From: Antedon bifida
Taxonomy: Eukaryota; Echinodermata; Crinoidea; Comatulida; Antedonidae
Assembly: GCA_963402885.1 (NCBI GenBank)
Contig: OY727102.1
Span: 20,460,001 to 20,524,000 of the forward strand
Reading direction: 5' to 3'
DNA length: 64,000 nucleotides
This document shows, piece after piece, positions 47,524 through 57,390 of this stretch (its first letter is position 1; each line of letters begins with the position of its first letter). A program made the position numbers and the translations under genes. The notes under the pieces are model-generated. The model was given only the letters and a program-made list of their open reading frames with translations. It was not told where the DNA came from and made no database searches.

Positions 47524-50402
47524 CTAAAAATAGGATTCATTGTATTCACATACATGGGAAAAGAAAACATAGAGTTGTTGCAGAATAACTGATGACGGCA
47601 TATGAATTTGGGTTTTTGAGGGATGTGAAACAACCATATCCCATACGTGAATAAAAAATACATCAGTATCAGTGAACACTGACATCATCAGCTGTCTCAA
47701 CCTGTAAATTATGTAATCGTTAGCGTATATAAGTTGCGTCAGATCTTTGTGGTTTCTAGGATGTGGAGACTTTAAAACCACGGGAGTATTGGGGCATCTA
47801 TCCTTAAAACGAAGTACAGCTACTTTTAATAACTGCAGTCTTTCTTTGTATGAATCTCTTGCCCATTGTGTATAATGAGCCCAAGGACTGATTACTATGT
47901 AGTAATCGCATCCAACGAGACCATTCAAAATATCAACATCAAATGTCAATTTTGTTAAATCATTTTTTCCAGAGCCAAGCATAAATGGGTGAAAATAAAA
48001 CGTTAGGTTTAGCGTATCACTTCTTTCTTTAATGTGTTGGAAATGTACATGCTTAGTGCTTAGTTCTAATGTTTTTAACAGAACCTCTCCCCATTGTCTA
48101 GTAGTTGAGTCGCCCATTAGTACGAGGTGTTTTCCTCTGACGCATCTGCGTATTTCAGATGGACTCCATTGCTTCGTTTTGCAGACTAGTGAATGCCATA
48201 CGTCACCAGTCCAGAACCCATCACTCAACGGACTTGGTATCATTCCTTTGCAGACAGGCAGATCAATTGATTCCACTAAAGGCATATTCACCAATGGATC
48301 TAAATAAATAATAATAAGTTACACACACCGTTACTTTCTTAAATGTTCGCTTCCGGGGCAAAATTATTTTAATTCTTATATGGCTCAATTTCTCCCATTC
48401 TTAATTTTGATAAAACCAGCATAGGCTCAAGTGTTTGCCGCCTGAGCTGTGTAGACATGCACAGTTTCAAACGGTAAGGACTATAATGATATCAATTTAA
48501 ATATTTTCCCGAGTGATTTTTACTAAAACAACTTTCATACTCACTTTCAGCAGATTTTGCAATGATAGGTATAGATGATATGCTAGCAATCGCTGCATAC
48601 TGCACTTCCCTACAAAAAAAAAAGAAGAAAAATACACAGTGAAGTTATAAAATAGATTTTGTATTGGATGGATTTAAACATGATAATACCGTTGTTTAAA
48701 CCTAGCTATACAACGTGCATTGATACAATGATGATGATAAAAATTAATAATTTTTAAAGACGCATATCTGTCGACGTCATTTTATCGAGGATACAGACGA
48801 ATGAAAATAAGGTTTGAAAGGAACTAATATGCCTTTAAGTGACTCAGTGATACTTACTTTGCAAAATAGTTTAACACCTCATGTGAAATATTGTTGAAAT
48901 TCTCGGCAACAGTTTCTCTAGCAGTGTTTGTAAATTTTAGAGTCTCGCATGGTAATGTTTTTGGTTTATCACAAATAAACATAATTCCACCAAGAGCTTC
49001 AGGATAAGTGTATTCACATTTGTTTTTCCAACTTCCACCCCTTTTAAGCATACATAATGTCTGTTCTTGACGCCCATTTGAAGCGTACGTGGCTCGCCAA
49101 TAGACGCGTCCTTCTATAGGCCATAGTTTATTTTCAAGATAGTCTACAGCTTCTTGAGGATGAACAAGAATGATGTTCGGTTGCACGATTCCTTCATGCG
49201 AAGCGAAGTAAATCACTTCATATGTTCCATTGTCAAAATCAATAATTTTTCCTGCGGAACGTGTACCATTTATAGATAATTTTGCAAACAAAAAGTCTCC
49301 ACCTTTAATTCGCTGACGACCATAGGAATCATATAAATCAACAAATATACTGAAAAATTCTCCCTTTCGAATAATGTTGTTGTTAATACGAACTTTTGTC
49401 TCGGAAACATCAGGCAACCCCATGTAACCCGCTAAGTTGTCGGCATGGTAATTACGTTGGACACCTCTACCTAGTTTTGATGCCTTAACAACTTGGTATA
49501 GTGGCAACTTATTTGTAATTTTTTTTGTAATTGACTTTGATCTGCTTTTACTTTTTACTGGAACTGTCTGGAGAATATTTGCCTACAATTAAAAGAAATG
49601 TTACATAAGTACAATGTCTAGCTAATTGGCTTTATCCACCATTGACCATGATAATGTTACTAAAGCTTTGATACTATAGCATTATTGTTATATTTTCAAA
49701 AGACTTTAATATACTTAAGCTTTGTTTTTGTTCTTTCTGTAGGCCTAAAAGTCTCCACCTTTCATTCGCTGACGACCAGATGAGTCATATCATCTTTTTG
49801 TATTTATACAATTTGTATAATTATTCAAGTTCACAATTATTCATCTTACTTGCATAAAATAGGTCAGTCAATCATCAAACCAATGAAAATTGCCATGTCA
49901 TCACACGTGACAGAGCAATAAGAGAAGAGAGAAAAATATTGAAATATCCTACATGGATAAAGTGATCGTCGATGCATATGTCCATGTATTATGTGTTTTA
50001 AAAGAAATTTAAATATGTACAATACAAATCTACAAATTCCGAAATTACAATGCTCGGATTAAAAAATGAACCATGTATAAGGACCTTACAGTATTTTATA
50101 TATTATTTCCTGTTCTAAACGTAATAGGGAGTGGCATAATATTAAAGGGTGTTGATTTAAAACGATTATTCTTTATCGAATTAAGTAAACATAATAATAT
50201 TGTGATTAATACTAAGTTTTGTCTCCGAAATATCTTTTTTTTTGTTCTTTTCTCTAGGCATAATGGTATTTTTTTGCTAAACAGTGGTCTTCATTCGTAC
50301 CTTTCGTAAAGAAAATAGAGTGTAGTATCTTACCCACAATATTCCTGAAATAACGGCAATGGCTACCATAAACAACAGCGGTAATTTGTATTTTGTTAAC
50401 AT
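47524..50402 (-). CDS. NXPE-family protein (neurexophilin-like plus PC-esterase domains), 544 aa
   Basis: Four exons on the minus strand: 50402-50334, 49582-48858, 48609-48545, 48299-47524 (69, 725, 65, 776 bases), phases 0>0>2>1, stop at 47526-47524. Exon 1 codes MLTKYKLPLLF then MVAIAVISGILW, a signal anchor or signal peptide, so the protein enters the secretory pathway. A Ser/Lys-rich stem (SKSRSKSITKK) leads into a neurexophilin-like Ig-type region (GEFFSIFVDLYDSYGRQR, KIIDFDNGTYEVIYF, GRVYWRATY). The last exon has the esterase block: CKTKQWSPSEIRRCVRGK, catalytic-type LMGDSTTRQW, and a distal HVWDMVVSHP with IHMP. Length matches vertebrate NXPE1-4 (about 550 aa). Substrate is unknown. 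All key motifs are intact, so it looks functional. Confidence 0.9.
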
Positions 50403-50832
50403 CTTGACACAGCCGAAGGACTATCATACATGCCAAATTAACTATTTACTAGCTGTAAAACAATAGTATCATGAATATATGTAATTTGCTCTTACATGAT
50501 TTGCATTGCATTACAGTAAGATTCCTGCACCATAAACAGCATTTCGTGATATATATAATAACATATAGGCCTATAATAGCTTTCAAGTCACAATAAATAA
50601 ATGAATTTAAAATATTACAATTCATAGTCATCGCGTCGCGTATAATAGCAAACGGATTGCGGTGTTATAAAAAAGAAACCCTGTATAATTGGAGTAACGT
50701 GCAAATAAATAAACTGTATTTAAAATGATCTTACCCAATTGTCCTGTATTAGGTGTTAACAGTTACAGTTCTAATATGCTTATGATCTTTTTGAGTCAAG
50801 TTGATTGAGTGGGGTTGGTGAGCATCATGCTA

Positions 50833-51190
50833 AAATACGCAAAAAAGTTGCCAAAATACGCAAATTGAGGGCGCTATGCTTTGCTAAGCATAGCGCCCTC
50901 AATTTGCGTATTTTGGCATGATTTGCGTATTTTGGCAAAGCAAATTTGCGTATTTTGGCATGATTTGTGTATTTTGGCAAAGCAGATTTGCGTATTTTGG
51001 CAAAGCAGATTTGTGTATTTTGGCAAAGCAGATTTGCGTATTTTGGCATGATTTGTGTATTTTGGCAAAGCATAGCGCCCTCAATTTGCGTATTTTGGCA
51101 AAGCATAGCGCCCTCAATTTGCGTATTTTGGCATGATTTGTGTATTTTTGCAAAGAAGATTTGCGTATTTTGGCATGATTTTCATATTTT
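50833..51190. repeat. Palindrome-headed minisatellite of TTTGCGTATTTTGGCA units
   Basis: About a dozen units based on TTTG(C/T)GTATTTTGGCA, joined by AAGCAGA, TGA or AAGCATAGCGCCCTCAA spacers. At its left a perfect 32-bp inverted repeat (50850-50881 with 50886-50917, four-base loop) flips the orientation. Because the unit lacks stops in several frames, spurious open frames appear on both strands. Confidence 0.9.
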
Positions 51191-51226
51191 TATTATTGAT
51201 ACAATAAATACAGCTACGATATTATT

Positions 51227-51488
51227 ATTGATACAATAAATAAATTTACGATATCTATATTATTTTATATTATTTATATTATTAGGTATTTGTGATGTTG
51301 CCGTATTAATTATAAATACGTTATCTGTGTTTTCATGAAATTAAAATTTGCGTCTTATTTTCATTAGCCTATTGATACAATAAATAAATTTATGATATAT
51401 ATATATATATATATTATATTATTTATATTATTAGATATTGGTGATGTTGCCGTAATAATTATATATCCGTTATCTGTGTTTTCAAATT
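51227..51488. repeat. Two-copy 144-bp tandem repeat
   Basis: Copies start at 51227 and 51371 and share ATTGATACAATAAATAAATT, GTGATGTTGCCGTA and CGTTATCTGTGTTTTCA. The second copy has an expanded (TA)n run. Confidence 0.8.
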
Positions 51489-52179
51489 AACCGAACTGCA
51501 AGGTCTCTTCTTTCAGCAGCCGGCCGAGTTATCAGCAGAAATGCGCGTGAAGGTTAACTATATTTGTTATCAAGCAATAATGTACAACAATTTAGTAATA
51601 CTTTTTAACGTACATGCACTAAATACATGTAATTTTTATTTAATAATGTTTTATTAAATAATTTAGCAATGTCCATTTGAATAAAATAGTAATGTAAATG
51701 CAGTTAAGTTGATCAATGTTAAAGAAATGTGTATTGGTAAAACAATGTTAAAATAAATAAGTGAGTAGTACATATATTTTTAACTTTGTTAAGTTTAATA
51801 ATTAAAAGAAATTATAAACTGTTAATATAGTAACTTTTTTTATTAATTTAAAAGCAATTTAAATAGTTAAATAATTTAAGATACATTATATTCAAAAATT
51901 AAAATTTAATAAAAAATAAAAAGACTTTCCTTTTTGTAATGTATGCGTATCTCATACTCAAATAACATAAGGCCTACTATAAATAATAGAAAAAGTAGTC
52001 AAATCGGAATTTAAAAAACAAAGATTCCTTAAAACTCAAAATTTCCATTCTAACGTCTGAAACACAAAACGGATGGTAAATTTAACATAGCACCTTTGCA
52101 TGGACACTAGCGTGCTTTAATGGCGTTCCATACATATTGCTTTTATTGCGTTGGGTATGTGGTATGTGGCCGACATGAC

Positions 52180-52300
52180 CGTAATCCGTGCGTTGTTATG
52201 CAAATGAGTTTGTGCAGTGGGGAAGGTGGTATTGTATTATTAGTCATTCACGGTGAACACGCCACATTGTTACATTTTTATTTTGTAATATTTACATTAG
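52180..52300. repeat. Dispersed repeat, copy 1
   Basis: CGTTGTTATGCAAATGAGTT, then AGTCATTC and AACACGCCACA, recurs in the same orientation at about 53970-54090. It is probably part of a larger transposon. Confidence 0.65.
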
Positions 52301-52449
52301 AAGATTATTCAAATCATGTAAAGAAACAATTTTCCAGGCAGCTCCCCTCTTTTAGTTTGCAAAAGTAATCTCGAAAAGAAGTCCATCTGGAAAAGTAGCC
52401 CACCAAAGAGTACTAAAACAAGGCCAACAGCCATTAAGTCGCGTGCTAC

Positions 52450-52520
52450 AATGCATAGTGATACCGGACCGACAGACAGACAGACCGACCGACCGACCGA
52501 CCGACCGACATAGTGAACTA
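52450..52520. repeat. CCGA/CAGA microsatellite element, copy 1
   Basis: GCATAGTGATACCGGACCGA, a run of CAGA then CCGA units, then CATAGTGAACTATA. The same arrangement occurs at 53095-53195. Confidence 0.75.
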
Positions 52521-53094
52521 TAACTGACCGAAATTACTGAACATGTTTAAAAATGTTGAAATGTTTAAAAACATTTATATTTTTTTAATTTACACGTGCG
52601 TAGCCTGTCACTTTTGACGTGCTCGTATAACGTAATTTCGAGTTGAAAAGTAAGTCAAGAAAACAGAAATCGGGCAAAAAGAGTGCGCAATAACATTTGA
52701 CGCGCAGTGCGCGCGCAAAAATCTGCGCACTCATGGCAATTTTGTAAACGCTTAAAATTGCCTGAAACGTACTCTTATTTCATCGAAAATAAATTTTGAA
52801 AATTTTAACCGCGCGTACGCTTGCGTTACATGCGCTACGCACGTAATTGTATTGCCATATGATGATTTATGCCCTGAAATTTATGAGTACCACATTTTAT
52901 TTAATTGTGATTCATGGTTGTGAAGATATGATTACAAACGTGATTTCGTTAAATCGTGCGTAGACCGCGTAATTTTTTATTGCGCACCGTGAAAACATAA
53001 CCAAATCGATTCCTGGCCATAAGGAATATTCTGTGAAAAATTGACTTAGCTAGATTAAACTGATATCAAGATAAGGTCAGAAAGCGATAAAACG

Positions 53095-53195
53095 CATAGT
53101 GATACCGGACCGACAGACAGACAGACCGACAGACAGACAGACAGACCAACCGACCGACATAGTGAACTATAGAGTCGCGTCCACGCGACTAAAAA
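53095..53195. repeat. CCGA/CAGA microsatellite element, copy 2, with hairpin end
   Basis: Same layout as 52450-52520, followed by GAACTATAGAGTCGCGTCCA then CGCGACT, whose AGTCGCGT/ACGCGACT arms form an 8-bp hairpin. A complementary version with the same hairpin lies at 58540-58620. Confidence 0.75.
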
Positions 53196-53405
53196 TGCAG
53201 GAGCACATGGGCTTCTTATCGAGGTTTTATATTAGTAGTCTATTTAATTGTCTAACAATTTAATGCCATACAACTTTGTTCCTGATTTTTTTAAAAAAAG
53301 GTCCACTCTTGTTTAGGCCTAGACCTGACATTTTCAACCCTCTAAATATCGCTCTTTCAAAAAAAAAAAAAAAAAATTCATTATTTTAAAAAAAATGTGT
53401 ACCCG

Positions 53406-53480
53406 TAGAGGTTCGAACCCACCCAATCTAAAGCTGAGAGCACTCAAACCTGAGCATTACCCGTTAAGCCACAAAGTAGT
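53406..53480 (-). mobile_element. Degenerate tRNA-like sequence
   Basis: On the minus strand TGGCTTAACGGGTAATGCTC resembles an A-box region, and GTGGGTTCGAACCTC matches a B-box. The acceptor stem does not pair convincingly. An A/T homopolymer run lies next to it (53360-53378). Likely a decayed tRNA-derived SINE head. Confidence 0.4.
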
Positions 53481-53576
53481 ACATGTTTAAACAGCTGATA
53501 ATAGTCTATTTATACGTGTATTACGTAATTCATCAGTACGTCATAACTATCATATTAACCTTGTTGAAACCAAAAT

Positions 53577-53649
53577 GATCAGTTAGCTCAGTCGCCTGAG
53601 CGTCGTGTTGACAACACGTATGTCGTGGGTTCGATTCCCACGCTGGTCG
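53577..53649 (+). tRNA. tRNA-Val(GAC)-like, probably the head of a SINE
   Basis: It folds as a cloverleaf: a 7-bp acceptor stem including two G-U pairs, D-stem GCTC/GAGC, an anticodon stem with one mismatch at its outer pair, loop TTGACAA giving anticodon GAC, T-arm GTGGG-TTCGATT-CCCAC. A and B boxes are good. The sequence continues without a terminator into about 190 bp ending GCAGGGAGAGCACATT and a T-rich run near 53830, which suits a tRNA-derived SINE better than a host tRNA gene. Confidence 0.55.
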
Positions 53650-53969
53650 GTGGAATAGAGTTAAAGGCATGCGGCCACTGTGTTTGGGGTTCACAGAATT
53701 ATACGTCCCCCTTTCCACCACACATCATGAGGCGACAACATCAATGCATCTGGTGATGTGCTGGAAACGACCCCAAAAGGCTGTGGCAGGGCCTTAGTGC
53801 TGAGGCAGGGAGAGCACATTTAACATCTTTTTTTTTATTTAATTTTTTTTTCAGCCAGTATTCGATCTCGTAAATTTTATGTTTGGCGCCCTCAATTTCA
53901 AAGAAATTAATAATTCTCTTCGTTGCGTATTTAGAATGGAATTTATATTCATCGCAGGAGTACGAAGCG

Positions 53970-54090
53970 GTTTGGTATGCCGTGCGTTGTTATGCAAATG
54001 AGTTTATACAGGTGTAGTAGGAAAGATGGTATTGTTAGTCATTCGCGATCAACACGCCACACTGTTAAATTTTGATTTTATTAATCAATG
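53970..54090. repeat. Dispersed repeat, copy 2
   Basis: Same orientation as 52180-52300: CGTTGTTATGCAAATGAGTT, TTAGTCATTCGCG and CAACACGCCACACTGTTA. Confidence 0.65.
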
Positions 54091-54970
54091 TTAGGCCTAC
54101 TACATTGCTAGCGAAATATCCGATTCATGCAACATATTGTATTATAATATGTTATGAATAAACGTTTATGGTAGTTAGTGTGTATGGCCGCACCGTCCCA
54201 GAATAAACATGTTTCAAACAGATAGTTTGTCTCCGATGGTTTTTGTATGGGGTTAATGCGGACTGTTGTCAAGACCAACTTCGAAACTTAGACTAATTCC
54301 GCCGCCGGGCTAGGCCTTAGGCATATACGAAGTCGAGTTTTTTATGTAGAAAACCGCACCTAACATTTTGAAGTCGATCTGGATAGAAAACAACTAGCCT
54401 ACCCCCGGGCGGGCCTACGCCTCTGAGCAGGTCCCACCTTATCAGACGTACGCGTGAAACACGTACTGTACTGTCTCAACATTATTACGGTCCAGCATGT
54501 GGCGCCTGTATGTAGTATTTGGGTTGGGCTAGTCGTCACAATGTCTGATACGTGTGAACAGAATTGAATGCAGCTGCACAGGAAGCTTGTGCTACAATTT
54601 GTGTTCACTTTTTTTTAGTACAGGTGCACTTCTGAGCCGGACGACTGTCGATGTAGGCCTACTTTGAGCATGACGTAGATATTTTTGTTATATTTTGATT
54701 AAATTAACTAGGCGTTAATGATTGAAAACAAATACTGTACACGCTAACTTGATATTATTTTAATTTAATAAGTAAAATACAAATTACAATTACACGAGAA
54801 TGTTCATTCCACATTAAAACGTTCTTTAATAAGATTTTAATCTTTATCAATCGTTGAATCTCTGATTTGTTTGCAGTGCGTAATTTACGTAAAGAAAAGT
54901 ATGGCCGCACTGTATGGTGTGTTGTAATCTCGGATTATTTACTACTATATAATGTTAGTTTCTCCGTCAA

Positions 54971-55076
54971 TCCACCCCGTCGCCACTCTACAACCTGCCA
55001 TCCCTCAACACCGCCGCCCCTCCACACCCTGCCTCCCCGCCGCCCCTCCACACCCTGCCGCCCCTCTACACACAGC
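54971..55076. repeat. C-rich minisatellite
   Basis: Degenerate units around CCGCCCCTCCACACCCTGC, three to five copies, pyrimidine-rich on the plus strand. Confidence 0.75.
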
Positions 55077-55371
55077 CGAACGTATGAGAAAAATGACAGC
55101 ATTCCTCCTCTATGATTCTCTGCATTAACTTAAATCAGAGGGCTGAATAAATTTAGAACCGTTATAAGTACTCGTTAAATTAATAAGACTGTTTACTTAA
55201 TATACCGTTGAAATAGTTGATACAACTTCTGTAGGCTTCTAAAGTAAGAAACAGTTTACAAAATATTATTTGGAACCAGATGAATAACGATTAATATCAT
55301 ACAAACATAATTAATAGTATCATGAATACATCATAATAACCTAAAAATGTTTATCATACAATATTTTGATT

Positions 55372-55424
55372 GTAAGTAAATATCTTAAGTAAATATCTTA
55401 AGTAAATATCTTAAGTAAATATAT
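55372..55424. repeat. 14-bp tandem repeat
   Basis: AAGTAAATATCTT(A) repeated almost perfectly about four times. Confidence 0.85.
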
Positions 55425-56242
55425 GTCTATTCACTAGTATAACAAAATAATTATGTGCCGTGACCTTAATTACGTAAATGTTTTAAGTGCGGAGTTTCTT
55501 TTCAAAATGTTGGGTTTGTAATATCATATTATTATATATATCATAATATTTTCACCCGATTCCTAGTGCTGTAATCTCCACATGCTATCTATTTCCGAAA
55601 TATCATAGGAATATTTGGTAATATAGCATCTCATGTGATACATCGGAAATAGCTACAGTAGCGAGAATCGGCTGATATTTTTACCACTTTGATTCCACCA
55701 CAGAGAGCTGTGTATTCGATGTCTTAATGATTACCCTATTCATTATTATTATGTTTCAGTGTGTTTTTTAAATTATTTATATTAATGATCGTTATCACAC
55801 GTGAAAATAGAACACTTAAATCAGAAATTGTTTTTAAAAAGCTGAAAAAAATACTAATGATGCTTTAAATTACTCTATAAAAAATAATAAGATCACGGGA
55901 ATTTAAAAACGTTTGTTTCCATGATCGGCTAATAGTCTGTCTGAAAGGTAAAGTTAAACCTCGTTCATAATAATATAACACAACTTACTGCTGATAACAT
56001 TTACAATTGCCCCCCTCGACGTGTGGCACTTTATTTGATTGAATCGATGATCACAAAACTATTTCCAATTTTACTTGAAAAACATTGACTAAAATAGAAT
56101 TAAATCCAATAAGAAAATTATCGACGATAAATGTATAAGCATTCATTTTCTTACATGAAATAAAAAAATAAGAAAAGTTTTCATTCTAGAACTATGAGAA
56201 CCATTTTATTTGCCCTGTCTTTGATATATATCTTAAAATCAA

Positions 56243-56450
56243 ATCAAATGACGTCATGATAAACAAGAACAAAAAAATCGTTATCGTCACGACATTATTC
56301 ATTCTTCTTTTATTATTGCTCTTACTAATCATGACTTCATTTGATTGGACGTGTGAAAATATTATTTTCATCAAAGGCAGCAGGCAGTATAAAATGGTTA
56401 TCCAATTTTCGTTTTATGTAAGAAAAAAGTATGTTTATCTAAATTGTTGA
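56243..56450 (+). other. Hydrophobic 64-codon open frame in a small inverted repeat
   Basis: ATG 56256 opens MINKNKKIVIVTTLFILLL, a Leu-rich membrane-type stretch, then SFDWTCENIIFIKGSRQYK. That is the layout of a type II membrane-protein first exon. However, CAAATGACGTCATGAT at 56246 and its near-complement at about 56328-56344 form an inverted repeat, so a similar hydrophobic frame appears antisense. It may be only a repeat artefact. Confidence 0.15.
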
Positions 56451-57315
56451 TCATTATCGTCAGTGAGTCTCAGCCTTCAATGGCCTCCCCACTCCCCCCC
56501 CCCCCCGAACGGGCGTTTATGGTACATATTTTTCGAACAAATTTGTCAACAATATATACCTTCTTAAATGCCTAAACTTACACAGTCATCTGTAGTCGGC
56601 TTAAAGCTACGGTAATTGAAAAAAAGCTGGGTCGATTGCTAAGCATCAAAATCTGCTCGCTTGCTCATCGTGTTGCTTATCTGAAAAATAAAACAATAAA
56701 AGCATTGTTTAAGATGCTTTGTTTAAAAAAATGGAGTCGAATCATACCAACCAGGCGAGAAAAGTCGACACTCTCAGACACTTCCATGCCACCTCTAGCG
56801 GCTGGAAAATAAGACTATGGGGTCAAGTGGTAAATTTACTTGCGAAATATGGAAACCAAACACGACGCGATTTGTATTATCTGAAAATATTTCATAAATT
56901 TCGTTTGAAAATAGATATTTTTTTTTAATTCGTTGAAGTTACGATCGCACATGAAGTACATAGAATTAATGAATTGATGCTCGAGGGATTTTAGAGAAAA
57001 CCTGACCATGTGGTATGAAGCTAGGCAAGGCCTGTATGTAGCGATAGAAATAATTCGCCTGCAAGAAACGTTCTTAGCCTTGAAGAATGGATTGACATTG
57101 CTATCAGGATAATTATCTATAGGCCTAGGCCTAGGCAAACCGGAATGCAGGGTAAGAGTAATTTATATTATAATTTCACATAGGAATATGTTGGCTACAA
57201 TCATATTTTCTTAGATAATTGCACAATAGGCCTATTTGTACTTATTGATTAAATTATTAATTATTTAAGGACAAAGATGTTATTGTTAATATTTCGTCGT
57301 GCCGTGTTTATTATA

Positions 57316-57321
57316 TTTATT
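57316..57321 (-). terminator. Polyadenylation signal, adhesion GPCR
   Basis: AATAAA on the minus strand about 70 bp after the stop; a second copy lies at 57307-57312. Confidence 0.45.
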
Positions 57322-57390
57322 ATTAGGCCTAATAATAATATTAGTTTTTTAGTGGCATAAAATAAATACTACAAATCACCTCCAAATAAT

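Larger units (their letters stand above)
50403..57390. other. Repeat-rich intergenic region, NXPE to adhesion GPCR
   Basis: Holds a palindromic minisatellite (50833-51190), a two-unit 144-bp repeat (51227-51488), duplicated transposon segments (52180-52300 and 53970-54090), two CCGA/CAGA microsatellite-hairpin elements, tRNA-like sequences (53406-53480, 53577-53649), a C-rich minisatellite (54971-55076) and a 14-bp repeat (55372-55424). One exon-like fragment (about 51517-51552, after CTCTTCTTTCAG and before gttaac, coding QPAELSAEMRVK) has no partner. No gene could be built. Confidence 0.5.

Noticed and set aside
50254..50436. A 60-codon minus-strand frame starting MACMIVL
   Set aside because: The correct NXPE first exon is in another frame (ATG at 50402) and joins in phase to the next exon; this frame runs past the donor.
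50886..51190. CRISPR-like array of repeats and spacers
   Set aside because: The spacers are themselves repeated and short, unit spacing is irregular, and the context is a eukaryotic genome.
50825..51239. Several 60-90-codon repetitive open frames on both strands (CVFWQS / PKYANLLCQ type)
   Set aside because: They are translations of the TTTGCGTATTTTGGCA minisatellite in stop-free registers, not genes.
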